Positions 27,740 through 36,184 of a DNA stretch of 64,000 nt are shown piece after piece. Origin of the DNA: an uncultured Marivita sp. (GTDB lineage Bacteria > Pseudomonadota > Alphaproteobacteria > Rhodobacterales > Rhodobacteraceae). The translations under genes and the position numbers were made by a program. The DNA lies in assembly GCF_947488135.1 (NCBI RefSeq), contig NZ_CANKYW010000001.1, forward strand, positions 1-64,000. The letters are read 5' to 3'. Each line of letters opens with the position of its first letter. The stretch's first letter is position 1. The notes under the pieces are model-generated. The model had not been told where the DNA came from, did not search any database, and was given only the letters and a program-made list of their open reading frames with translations.

Positions 27740-28678
27740 ATGAAAATACTGGCAGTAGATGATGATCCGGTTTTCGCGGCTCTCTTTCTTGAGACCCTGA
27801 ATCAACTTGGACACAAAGACGTCACGACCGCACCATCGGGTTTCGACGCCTTGGACCTCATCGAAAATGCGACGGTTGGTTTCGACTGCTGTATCCTGGA
27901 TATCCAGATGCCCGAAATGAACGGGATCGAACTATGTCGCCGCATTCGCGCGCAGCCGGGCTATGCGGACGTTCCGATCCTGATGAACACGGTGATGTCG
28001 GATAAGTCATACATCGACGATGCCTTTGCCGCCGGAGCGACGGATTACCTGACCAAGCCAATCGACGAGACCGAGATCAAAAGCCGCCTGGGCGTCATGC
28101 AGATGATCGTCTCAGAGCGTCAGAAATCGCTGGCAGCACCGTCAGGCCGCAGCGGCTCTGCGACTGCGCTACCGTCCTACGGATTTCACGACAGCATCCC
28201 GATGAAGCGTATCGATGGGGGTATCGATGTTCTCGCGATGGAGAACTATCTGAACGCCCTTGGCCTGTTCCGTGCTCTTTCGGTGGTTGCAGTTGGCGTT
28301 CACGTCACCAACGGTCGTGAGATCTATGACATGGAAGGCGGAGCGATTTTTGGGGATGTAATGCTCGATGTCGCGACGTGCATATCGGATTGCCTCCCGT
28401 TTTCCGCGAAGATGATCGCTTACAAAGGCGGTGGCGATTTTGTCTGCCTCATTCCGAAGCGACGCGAACGCGACAATGCCGGCTTTGGTGATCAGCTCCT
28501 TGGTTATATTGCGGAGTTCCAAAGGGTCTACGACGAGCTTCACATGCGACTGCCGATCGTTTCCGTTGGCCCCGCTATGACATGCCGGGCGACAAACCTG
28601 ACGACGCCATCGCGGTTGATCGACGAAGCGATCCTCGCGGCACGTGACTTCCATATGCGGGAAGCAAGTTTTGCGTGA
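27740..28678 (+). CDS. Response regulator with degenerate GGDEF-like domain
   Basis: A 312-aa protein. Residues 1-125 form a receiver (AVDDDPVF, D54 in CCILDIQMPEMNG, ATDYLTKPID). After a serine/alanine linker, residues 160-312 resemble a GGDEF domain: LDVATCISDCLPFSAKMIAY corresponds to the helix and strand before the active-site turn, and the turn itself reads YKGGGDFVCLI (G230-F234) where an active cyclase has GG(D/E)EF. It is therefore probably catalytically inactive and may bind c-di-GMP or a partner. Start ATG 27740; an in-frame GTG at 27731 is possible. Next to the Hpt gene, which overlaps its end. Confidence 0.75.
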   Translation: MKILAVDDDPVFAALFLETLNQLGHKDVTTAPSGFDALDLIENATVGFDCCILDIQMPEMNGIELCRRIRAQPGYADVPILMNTVMSDKSYIDDAFAAGATDYLTKPIDETEIKSRLGVMQMIVSERQKSLAAPSGRSGSATALPSYGFHDSIPMKRIDGGIDVLAMENYLNALGLFRALSVVAVGVHVTNGREIYDMEGGAIFGDVMLDVATCISDCLPFSAKMIAYKGGGDFVCLIPKRRERDNAGFGDQLLGYIAEFQRVYDELHMRLPIVSVGPAMTCRATNLTTPSRLIDEAILAARDFHMREASFA

Positions 28679-29030
28679 GAGGAACGTACCGAGACAACCT
28701 GTCTCGGATCTCAGCCCACAACTGGCTCTGATCCGCGGCAGATTTCTGGACCGGCTCGCGCAACGCTGCATTGAGATCGAAACGCTCGTGCAGCAGATCG
28801 AGACGGATGGGGTTCAAGTGGACTTGGTCCAAGAAATCGCCGGGCGCGCGCACAAGATTGCGGGGGTCGCCCCGACGCTTGGTTTTGCCCGTCTCGGGTC
28901 CCTTTCGGTTGACATTGAAGCACGGCTGTCCAAGTTGCTTTCGCAGTCCGCGTGGCCCGACGCACGCGAACGGATCGAAGCGTATTTGACCGAGATCGAA
29001 GCCGTTTTGGAGACGTATGATCCAATCTAA
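28671..29030 (+). CDS. Hpt-domain phosphotransfer protein
   Basis: About 119 aa, all helical, with the histidine phosphotransfer motif AGRAHKIAGVAPTLGFARLG (H61) matching the HxxKG-like consensus of Hpt domains. A TTG at 28671 has GGGAAG 6 bases upstream and overlaps the stop of the preceding receiver gene by 8 bases; a GTG at 28644 is the alternative. It completes a histidine kinase, receiver, Hpt, receiver relay encoded together on this strand. Confidence 0.8.
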   Translation: MRERNVPRQPVSDLSPQLALIRGRFLDRLAQRCIEIETLVQQIETDGVQVDLVQEIAGRAHKIAGVAPTLGFARLGSLSVDIEARLSKLLSQSAWPDARERIEAYLTEIEAVLETYDPI

Positions 29031-29105
29031 CCGCGACGACGCTATCGGTTTCAAACGCGGTCGAATGCGTCTGGATAAGCCGGCCGCCTCGGACCATGTT
29101 TTCGT

Positions 29106-29999
29106 TTACGTAGGTCTTGGGATGGCCGGATGGTCCGCACAGAAATCGTAGATCGCACCTGATCGCGTGATCCAGATTTCGTCACGGCGCGCGCAGATAT
29201 GCTGCAATGCCCGGCGCAAGTGCCGAAGCCGGTAAGGCTGACCGACCAGATACGGATGCAGCGCGATGCCCATGACCAAGGGCTGCTGCGTGGATTGCTC
29301 CAGCATTTCATCGAACGTGTCGATCAGGATATCGGCAAACGCCGCCGCGCCATCCTTGCGGGCCACGATGGACGGAATGTCGTTCGCCTCCTGAGGATAG
29401 GGGATCGCCAACAACGGCCCATGCTCGGTCCGCATCCAGACGGGCTGATCGTCCATGCACCAGTTGAGCGTATAGGTGTATCCCACCTCCTTGAGCAAAT
29501 CCGGCGTTACCGGGCTCTCGGCGATCCAAGGGGACAACCAACCTTTTGGGGCCTTGCCTTCGGCTTGTGTCAAAACCTCGGTTGCCTCGGCAATCAGGGC
29601 CCTTTCATCATCGGTCGACAAGACGCTCTGGCGTTCGGAGTTCGTCCGGCCATGGCCCACGATTTCGTCCCCGCGTACGCTGAAGGCGGCCATGAGGTCG
29701 GGCGCGTAGTCGTACATCACCGAATTGGCGAGCACACTGGCAGGCAGGTCCATCGTTTCAAAGAGATCGAGCATCCGCCACGCGCCAACCCGGTTGCCGT
29801 AATCGCGCCACGCGTAGTTCAGAACGTCTGGCTGCGGTCCACCCGGAGCCAGTTCCGCACCCAACCCCTCGCCAAAGGCGAAGTGTTCGAGGTTCAGGCC
29901 GATATAGACCGCGAGGCGTTTGCCGCCGGGCCAATCATAGTCAGGCCGATCCGTGATCGCACTGTAGTCGTAACGGTCGTGGGTCGGCAGTCGGATCAT
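29106..29999 (-). CDS. Polysaccharide deacetylase-family (NodB-like) hydrolase
   Basis: A 297-aa protein with the carbohydrate esterase 4/PuuE-like fold: RLAVYIGLNLEHFAFGEG, LDLFETMDLPASVLANSVMY, GDEIVGHGRTNSERQ and MGIALHPYLVGQPYRLRHL. Members of this cytosolic subgroup hydrolyse allantoin-like or N-acyl compounds rather than polysaccharides. It overlaps the upstream NTF2-like gene by ATGA and is the last gene of a leftward catabolic cluster whose other members are broken. The substrate is unknown. Confidence 0.85.
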   Translation of the reverse strand: MIRLPTHDRYDYSAITDRPDYDWPGGKRLAVYIGLNLEHFAFGEGLGAELAPGGPQPDVLNYAWRDYGNRVGAWRMLDLFETMDLPASVLANSVMYDYAPDLMAAFSVRGDEIVGHGRTNSERQSVLSTDDERALIAEATEVLTQAEGKAPKGWLSPWIAESPVTPDLLKEVGYTYTLNWCMDDQPVWMRTEHGPLLAIPYPQEANDIPSIVARKDGAAAFADILIDTFDEMLEQSTQQPLVMGIALHPYLVGQPYRLRHLRRALQHICARRDEIWITRSGAIYDFCADHPAIPRPT

Positions 30000-30421
30000 A
30001 AAGGGGCCTCGGACAAGCCTGCCTTGTGAAGCAGGATTTCAGCGCTGTCGTTCCAGACATGGGTGCTGACGATCTGACCGTTGCGGACGATAAAGCTGTC
30101 CATGTAGCGGTTGGTTTCGAACGTCGTGCCGTCATGCCATTCACCGTAAAGGTAGCCCGTGTTGTAAACATGAACATCCCCCGTTGCCGGATCATAGGTG
30201 GCATCGGTGCGCAGGAATTTCTTTTTGACCCATTTGTAGCGTTTGGCGTTGAAGGCAGCGGTCTGGTCCGGGCCGGTGAACTTGCGGCCTCCGGTGAAGG
30301 TGATGTCGAAATCATCCGAGACATAGGCCCGCGCGCCCTCTGGGTCGGGCACCATCGACCGTTCCAAATAGGCTTCGACGATGCCTTTGGCAGCGGCGGC
30401 GGGATCGGTTTTCTGGTCCAT
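29996..30421 (-). CDS. SnoaL/NTF2-like protein
   Basis: A 141-aa protein of the cystatin-like alpha+beta barrel: IVEAYLERSMVPDPEGARAY, FNAKRYKWVKKKFLRTDATY, and YLYGEWHDGTTFETNRYMDS with IVSTHVWNDSAEILL. Such proteins act as small isomerases, cyclases or binding subunits; no specific reaction can be assigned. It is coupled to the downstream deacetylase-family gene and lies 15 bases after the end of the amidohydrolase remnant. Confidence 0.8.
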   Translation of the reverse strand: MDQKTDPAAAAKGIVEAYLERSMVPDPEGARAYVSDDFDITFTGGRKFTGPDQTAAFNAKRYKWVKKKFLRTDATYDPATGDVHVYNTGYLYGEWHDGTTFETNRYMDSFIVRNGQIVSTHVWNDSAEILLHKAGLSEAPL

Positions 30422-30436
30422 ATGGTCCTCGTTTTG

Positions 30437-31478
30437 TCAGTTAAGATGCGCGGCGCAATGGCGGTGGCAGAAGCCTTTGACGACCTGCGCCGCGGCGGCG
30501 TTCATCATGCGGGTGTCCGCATTGGCGTGTGTGATGCGGTCGGCGGCGGACATGGCGCGGGCGCGCAGGGCGGGTTCGTCAACGGTCAGGATACGGTCGT
30601 CGGCGAACACCATCTGCCCGGCGATCATGACCTCTCGCACTGCTGCGCCGGTTTCCGCAAAGACGATCTGGTCGAGCGTCGTGCGCTGCGGCGTGTAGTG
30701 GCAGTAGGTTTGGTCAAGGAGCACCAGATCGGCGGCCCAGCCTTCGGCGATCATTCCCACCTTATCGAACCCCAACAACCGCGCGCTGCCACGTGTCGCC
30801 ATGTCGAACGCCTCGGTCGTGCGGATCCACTGGTCGCTGTCGATGGTGTGCGCCCGGCTGAGCGTGGCGGCAAGGCGCATCGCTTCGAACATGTTTTGCC
30901 CGTCGGACGTGTTGCATCGTGCTGTCCCAATCGGGCAGGGTCATCGCAGCGACCGCGTCTTTCAGCGGGCCGTCAAACGCTTCAAGCAAACCGGGCAGGG
31001 CCTGATAGATTGTCTGGTCTGCTATCATCGGAGCCACAACAGCGCGCAAGCCCACATCGTGATACGCGTGCGCCACGGCATGGGTGCCCTCAACCGTCGG
31101 GCCGGGCAGTTCGATGAACAGATCGAAACAGGCGGTGCAGCCTTTGCGGATCAGTTCGACGGCAGACAACTGCGCACACAGCGCAAGATCATCCAGGCTT
31201 CGTCCTAGGTTCAACCAGGCCGAGCCGGACAGGAAGGTTTCGAGAATGGCGTCGTCCGGCACTCCGCCGCGCGCCAATGCGCCGTGCGAATGGGTGTGAC
31301 CGTTGACAAGGCCGGGAATGACGATGCGCCTGGTGGCGTCGAGCGGCTTGGCATCGGCCACGGTTTCGCCTTGGGGAAGGATGGCCGCGATCTGGTCGTT
31401 TTCGATCAGGAGCGAGACATCTGCGAAGTGGTCGTTCTCAATAAGAACCTGTGCGCCTTGGATCAGAGTTCTGGTCAT
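30437..31478 (-). pseudogene. Amidohydrolase with internal deletion and frameshift
   Basis: The first 189 residues (31478 to about 30911) are a good N-terminal half of an AtzA/TrzN/guanine-deaminase-type amidohydrolase with the metal motif GLVNGHTHSHGALARGG. The frame then runs out of register. In another frame the C-terminal half resumes at about 30915 with TSDGQNMFEAMRLAATLSRA and continues to KGFCHRHCAAHLN. About 100-130 residues of the middle, including the second metal histidines and catalytic Asp, are missing. The junction near 30911 joins the two parts out of frame. Intact relatives are about 450 aa. Confidence 0.8.
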
Positions 31479-31507
31479 GAGTCCGCGATCCCCAGACAGA
31501 AAACATA

Positions 31508-31529
31508 CGCCAAGGCCGGAACCTTGGCG
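31508..31529 (-). terminator. Intergenic hairpin before the amidohydrolase remnant
   Basis: CGCCAAGG-ccggaa-CCTTGGCG, a perfect 8-bp stem between two leftward pseudogenes, followed on the minus strand by TATGTTTTC. It could be a terminator or an intercistronic RNA-processing hairpin below the binding-protein gene. Confidence 0.5.
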
Positions 31530-31546
31530 CATGTGTGTTGCGTGGC

Positions 31547-31790
31547 TTAGTTGAGCGTCACTTCGAAAGTGCGCGTGTCGGCAGGTGGCAGGAAGGACCG
31601 ATCAAAGATCTCCGACGCTCGGGCAGACGGTCGAGGCCATAGCCCTTGGCAACGATCTCGATCGAACGCGTCAGGCGTTCATCCACCAGATCACCCATAC
31701 CGGCAAGCGGATGTGCAATGGGCCGGATCGGGAGCACTGTGGTGACCTGAGAGCTTTTTGCAAGAGTCCGTGGGTGCCAGTGGCGGCATC
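31547..31790 (-). pseudogene. C-terminal remnant of an ABC substrate-binding protein
   Basis: Read on the minus strand, about 31790-31610 gives TTVLPIRPIAHPLAGMGDLV followed by DERLTRSIEIVAKGYGLDRL, and after a frameshift near 31610 the end is EIFDRSFLPPADTRTFEVTL then stop at 31547-31549. This looks like the last 75 residues of a nitrate/taurine/pyrimidine-type periplasmic binding protein. The rest of the gene is absent. With the broken amidohydrolase it marks a former uptake and catabolism operon. Confidence 0.6.
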
Positions 31791-31900
31791 AAAAAAACCG
31801 ACTTAACTCACCGATAGAAAAACGAAAATTCGGCTAATTTGCCCTTGGCGAGGTCGCAAGCGGCGACTTTTGCCAACTTACCGCAAGACGAAGGAAGACT

Positions 31901-31987
31901 ATGCCCCAATTTCAGGCAACTCGAGCCGCGCTGAGGCTGCAATTGGCGGAATTGAGTGAAATATTTGAAACGGCTGGTCAGCCGTGA
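31901..31987 (+). CDS. 28-residue small ORF coupled to the phosphorylase gene
   Basis: ATG at 31901 with a strong ribosome site (GAAGGAAG, 3 bases before the ATG) opens a 28-codon frame beginning MPQFQATRAALRLQLAELSE. Its TGA at 31985 overlaps the GTG start of the following phosphorylase (GTGA). The peptide is helical and amphipathic with no attenuator-like run of one amino acid. It could be a translated leader that couples translation or a short helical protein. No relative recognised. Confidence 0.5.
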   Translation: MPQFQATRAALRLQLAELSEIFETAGQP

Positions 31988-33762
31988 TTGTTTTAACCAT
32001 GGGTCAAGAAGTTCGGCACAAAGAGAAAACTCCGGCGGTCAGCCGGTCGCTCGCCGCGAAGGTGAGCGAAATCTATCCCGACATCGACGCTGACATTCTG
32101 ACGTCAAAGGTCATTGATGCGTTTTGGCCGGATGGCACGCAGCGCCGCAAACGTGCACGCAAACCGGGCAACGCGCTCTGGTCGCAAGGTGATGCATTGG
32201 TCATCACTTACGGAAATTCCATTATCGACGGGGTACATAAACCGCTCGATCTGCTGAACGACTTTTTGCACCGATACCTGCGCGGCGTCATCAATGGCGT
32301 CCACATCCTGCCGTTTTTCCCGTTCACATCAGACGATGGCTTTGCCGTCACCGACTATCTGTCTGTCAATCCACAACTGGGGGACTGGGCCGATATCAAC
32401 CGGATCTCGGCGGATTTCAAACTGATGTCGGATCTGGTTCTGAACCATGTTTCGAGCCAGGGAACGTGGTTCAACGCGTACCTTCAGGGTCAGACACCCT
32501 ACGACCGGTTCTTCTTCGAGGCCCGCCCCGAGGATGATCTGAGCATGGTGGTGCGTCCCCGGACAACTCCTCTGTTGCAGAAGGTGGAAACCAAAAACGG
32601 GCCTCGGTATGTCTGGTGTACTTTCAGTCATGACCAGATTGATCTGGATTTCCGCAACCCGGAGGTTCTGCTGGAATTCCTGCGGACGATCCGCACGCAT
32701 ATCGACAATGGTGTTCAGATCATCCGCTTGGATGCAGTGGCTTTCCTATGGAAGGAGGTCGGTTCGCCGTCCATCCACCTGCCACAGACGCATGCGATTG
32801 TGAAACTGATCCGGCTGCTCTGTGACTACGCGGTAGAGCCCATCGTCCTGTTGACCGAAACCAATGTGCCCAAGGCCGAGAACCTGAGCTACTTTGGCAA
32901 ACGCGACGAGGCGCATGTCATTTACAACTTCCCGCTACCGCCGTTGATCTTGCACGCATTGTTATCGGGGACTGCGGAAAATCTTGATAAGTGGCAGCGA
33001 TCCATGCCTCCCGCGCCGCTTGGCTGTGCTTACCTGAACTTCACGGCGAGCCATGATGGGATCGGGATGCGTCCGGCAGAAGGTCTGCTTTCCACCGAAG
33101 ATCAAGAGGCGATGATCGCAAGCGTGAAGGCATCCGGGGGCCTTGTGTCGATGCGCGCTCTTCCTGACGGTGGGGAATCTCCCTATGAGCTGAACACGAC
33201 CTATTTCGCGGCGCTAAGCCGGACTTTTGATGGGCCGGATCAGTACCACATCGACCGGTTTCTCTGTTCGCAGACCATCGTGATGTCGCTCGAAGGGATC
33301 CCTGCCTTTTACATCCACTCGCTGCTGGCCACGCCGAACGATACGGAGGCTGTAGAGCGGCGCGGGATGAACCGTGCCATCAACCGCCACCGTTGGGATT
33401 ACGACACGCTGCGGATGCATCTGGATCAGCCCGACTCCGTCCATGCGAGGGTTCTGGCGGCGTTGAAACGCAGACTGACCATCCGTCAAAGGCAATCCGC
33501 CTTCCATCCAAACGCCACACAATTCACAGTCAGAACCGGTGACGATCGAATATTCGGAGTGTGGCGGCAGAGCCTGGATCGCCAGCAGTCCATTTTCGCG
33601 TTGCACAACGTCAGCAAGGAAAGGGTGACTGTGCCCGTGACATCCTTGAACATTATTGCAGACGAAGACTGGCGCGACCTGCTGTCAGGGGACGCGATCC
33701 CAGATGACGACGTGATCCTGGCTCCGTATCAATGCCGTTGGATCAGCAACACGGGTCACTGA
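31984..33762 (+). CDS. Glucosylglycerate/sucrose phosphorylase (GH13_18)
   Basis: A 592-aa GH13 subfamily 18 enzyme that cleaves an alpha-glucoside with phosphate. Nucleophile D250 lies in VQIIRLDAVAFLW, the acid/base E292 in LLTETNVPKAENLSY, and the transition-state Asp in NFTASHDGIGMRPAEG; NGVHILPFFPFTSDDGFAV is the conserved N-terminal barrel strand. The subfamily contains sucrose phosphorylase, sucrose-6-phosphate phosphorylase and glucosylglycerate phosphorylase. The convergent synthesis genes favour glucosylglycerate. GTG 31984 is coupled to the small ORF; ATG 31999 is the alternative. Its stop overlaps that of the converging gene by 7 bases. Confidence 0.87.
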   Translation: MIVLTMGQEVRHKEKTPAVSRSLAAKVSEIYPDIDADILTSKVIDAFWPDGTQRRKRARKPGNALWSQGDALVITYGNSIIDGVHKPLDLLNDFLHRYLRGVINGVHILPFFPFTSDDGFAVTDYLSVNPQLGDWADINRISADFKLMSDLVLNHVSSQGTWFNAYLQGQTPYDRFFFEARPEDDLSMVVRPRTTPLLQKVETKNGPRYVWCTFSHDQIDLDFRNPEVLLEFLRTIRTHIDNGVQIIRLDAVAFLWKEVGSPSIHLPQTHAIVKLIRLLCDYAVEPIVLLTETNVPKAENLSYFGKRDEAHVIYNFPLPPLILHALLSGTAENLDKWQRSMPPAPLGCAYLNFTASHDGIGMRPAEGLLSTEDQEAMIASVKASGGLVSMRALPDGGESPYELNTTYFAALSRTFDGPDQYHIDRFLCSQTIVMSLEGIPAFYIHSLLATPNDTEAVERRGMNRAINRHRWDYDTLRMHLDQPDSVHARVLAALKRRLTIRQRQSAFHPNATQFTVRTGDDRIFGVWRQSLDRQQSIFALHNVSKERVTVPVTSLNIIADEDWRDLLSGDAIPDDDVILAPYQCRWISNTGH

Positions 33763-34976
33763 TAATCCCTCGTATCCGCAATGGCTGCCGCCTGCATGTC
33801 CCGAAGAAAATCAGGGTCAGCGGCGTGAACGCGGTTCCACGTTGCGATGAAAGGAGTTTCGTGCGGGTTGTCGAGAAATGTCTGTCCGGCCCGCATGATG
33901 TTTTCGGCGAACAACTCTATCGACGCTTCCTCTGAGTGGCGATCCAGCGTCAAACCGTTCATCTGGGCATCGCTGTAATACGCATCCAGCAGGTCAAGCG
34001 CGCTTCGGTAATATGTGGCCTTGAGCGTTCTAAACACATTTGTCGTGAATACCGTGCCATCGGCGGCAAGCTTTCGGAAAATCGCCTTGCAGATGTCCGT
34101 AGACATGCGGTTCAGGCCGTTCTGGGCGTCTTCGGGACTAAGCGCTTGGTGCTTGTGGTCATAGGCATCCGCGATCTCCACCTGACACACCGCTTTCGGC
34201 GCAAGGTTGCGCCACGCCTCGGACAAAACGCCGATTTCTAGCCCCCAATCGGATGGGATGCGCAAATCGGGCAGTATATTGGTTCGCATCGCGAATTCGC
34301 CCGAAAGCGGATACCGAAAACTGCGCAGGTAGTCGATATAATCGCGATCCCCGATCACCCTTTTGAGCGCGATCAGAAGAGGGCTGACCAACAGGCGAGT
34401 GACCCGGCCGTTGAGTTTCTCTGATCCGATACGTGCGTAATAGCCTTTGGCCACCTGATAAGGGAAAGTCGGGTTGGCCACGGGATAGATCAGCCGGGCC
34501 AGCAACTCGTTGGTATATGTCAGGATATCGCAGTCGTGGATCGCCATGACGGCACTGTCCTGACAACCGATCAGGTAGCCAATGGAGGTCCAGACATTCT
34601 TGCCTTTGCCCTGTTCCGCTGGCGACAAACCCATCTGTTCCAGGCGGTTGCCCAAAGCCAACATACGCGGGCTGTCATTCCAGATCACGATATGGTTCTG
34701 GTTCAGCCCTTCGAAAAAGGTTTTGGCGTGGCGAAATTGATCTTCGGTTGCGCGATCCAGTCCGATGATTATGCGGTGCAGGTACGTGACCTTCGCCAAG
34801 TCCGAAAGGATCTTGGGCATCGCTTCGGTTTCGAGCTCTGAATACAGACAGGGCAGGATCAGGGACATCTTGCGTGTCTGTGCAAAGGTCTCGAGTTCGT
34901 AGCTCATCTCCTCAAGAGAACGGGTGCGCAAATTGTGCAGCGTTGCGATGTTTCCGTTCTGATGAAAATCAACCAT
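33756..34976 (-). CDS. gpgS: Glucosyl-3-phosphoglycerate synthase (GpgS-like)
   Basis: A 406-aa retaining glycosyltransferase of the GT-A fold (GT81-like). LILPCLYSELE and HRIIIGLDRATEDQFRHAK form the nucleotide-binding half, MAIHDCDILTY provides the DxD-like metal site, and PLSGEFAMRTNILPDLRIPSDWGLEIGVL (given here only in part as PLSGEFAM and SDWGLEIGVL) marks the acceptor region. GpgS transfers glucose from a nucleotide sugar to 3-phosphoglycerate. It overlaps the upstream phosphatase gene by 8 bases, so the two are co-translated. Confidence 0.85.
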   Translation of the reverse strand: MVDFHQNGNIATLHNLRTRSLEEMSYELETFAQTRKMSLILPCLYSELETEAMPKILSDLAKVTYLHRIIIGLDRATEDQFRHAKTFFEGLNQNHIVIWNDSPRMLALGNRLEQMGLSPAEQGKGKNVWTSIGYLIGCQDSAVMAIHDCDILTYTNELLARLIYPVANPTFPYQVAKGYYARIGSEKLNGRVTRLLVSPLLIALKRVIGDRDYIDYLRSFRYPLSGEFAMRTNILPDLRIPSDWGLEIGVLSEAWRNLAPKAVCQVEIADAYDHKHQALSPEDAQNGLNRMSTDICKAIFRKLAADGTVFTTNVFRTLKATYYRSALDLLDAYYSDAQMNGLTLDRHSEEASIELFAENIMRAGQTFLDNPHETPFIATWNRVHAADPDFLRDMQAAAIADTRDYQ

Positions 34977-35769
34977 GAGAGTTGTGTCCTACGTGTTCAT
35001 TCAGCATGTCGAGATAGGCGTTGACGGCTGTGTTCCAGCCTGTCGGACCGGCTTGCGTCGTTCGGATGATCCGACCCTGTTCTTCGCCAGGCAATTCGGG
35101 AAGGGGCGGGCGGTGTGGATTGGCGACAAGCACGCCAAAGTCGGCGGCTTGCAGCAAGTCGATGTCGTTCGGGGCATCGCCAAGCGCCATCGTTTTTTCG
35201 GGCTTCAATGCCGCGACAATGGTGTTCATCGCATCCGCCTTTGTCCGACCGAAGGACAGGGTCAGAAATCGCCCGCCTTGCTGGGCATTGATACCGTGAG
35301 CGGACAGGACATCTTGAAATTGACCGAGGTCGTCTTCGTCACCTGACCAGAGACCGGGCTCCGAGAAATCCCGCGCCTTCGCGCGACACGCTGCGTCCAG
35401 TGACAATCCGGTTACTGCTGCCACCTCGGCGGCATCCATATCCCCGAAGCCGCGGAACCGGCGACTGAGGCGATCGGGCAAGGCCTCGATCTGCCTACGC
35501 AGCTTGGTGTAGGTCGGCGTTTGGTTTTCACCATCCAGCCCGATGATCCCCGACCCGTTTTCGACAATCGCCGGGTGCTGCGTCAGGCTCATGTCGGCTT
35601 GAAGCAACCGGATCTCTGCGGCCGTCTTGCTGCTGGCGAGGACGACCGGAATCCCCATTGACGCCAACCTGTCCAGTGCGGGGCGCGCGGCGGTCCATTG
35701 ATAGGTGTCATGATCCAAAAGCGTGCCGTCGAGATCGGAGAAGACTACAAGTTTCGGCGGCGCATTCAT
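34969..35769 (-). CDS. HAD-family glucosyl/mannosyl-3-phosphoglycerate phosphatase
   Basis: A 266-aa Cof-type HAD phosphatase. Motif I VVFSDLDGTLLDHDTYQW, motif II VVLASSKTAAEIR, motif III lysine near RTKADAMN and motif IV TMALGDAPNDIDLLQ are all intact, with a C2 cap. This is the mannosyl-3-phosphoglycerate phosphatase family, which also dephosphorylates glucosyl-3-phosphoglycerate. Immediately upstream of gpgS, it would release free glucosylglycerate. ATG 35769 was chosen because it starts 6 residues before the first beta strand. Confidence 0.87.
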   Translation of the reverse strand: MNAPPKLVVFSDLDGTLLDHDTYQWTAARPALDRLASMGIPVVLASSKTAAEIRLLQADMSLTQHPAIVENGSGIIGLDGENQTPTYTKLRRQIEALPDRLSRRFRGFGDMDAAEVAAVTGLSLDAACRAKARDFSEPGLWSGDEDDLGQFQDVLSAHGINAQQGGRFLTLSFGRTKADAMNTIVAALKPEKTMALGDAPNDIDLLQAADFGVLVANPHRPPLPELPGEEQGRIIRTTQAGPTGWNTAVNAYLDMLNEHVGHNSHG

Positions 35770-35943
35770 GATGTCAGTGTCCGCCGGGTTGATCGAAGGC
35801 TCAAGGACAAAACTGTTTTCCTTAACATCAATCGAGCCGATGAGCGGCGCATTGCCTGCTTGGTGCGCATAGAGCGCAGAGTAGCCCCGTGGCAGCACAC
35901 CTTGGGGCCCCGGAGAATATCCAGATAGCGCCACGTCCTGGAG

Positions 35944-36126
35944 ATGGAACGCACACGAAGCGAGAAGGAGTTGAAGGCTGCCATTGCGGCATTCATTGAA
36001 AGTGTGTCCGCATCAGCAACGAAAAACGCGAGGCTTCCACAAGTGGTCTTCGAAGGCGCGAGCAAAAAGCTTGATGCACAAGAATTGAGCGCCAAATTCC
36101 GGTTTTCCAAAGAAAGCATCATGTAA
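35944..36126 (+). CDS. Hypothetical 60-residue protein
   Basis: A short frame (MERTRSEKELKAAIAAFIES at its start), helical and charged, 58 bases upstream of the ANTAR regulator gene. A GGAG lies directly against the ATG, which is too close for a normal ribosome site, and the minus strand is also open here. It may be a small gene or chance. No relative recognised. The preceding stretch 35770-35943 holds no other candidate. Confidence 0.3.
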   Translation: MERTRSEKELKAAIAAFIESVSASATKNARLPQVVFEGASKKLDAQELSAKFRFSKESIM

Positions 36127-36184
36127 CAGTTTCACAACTGTTTTTCAGGTTGTTCTCCGAATTTCGGATCGCCAAACGGAAAAC

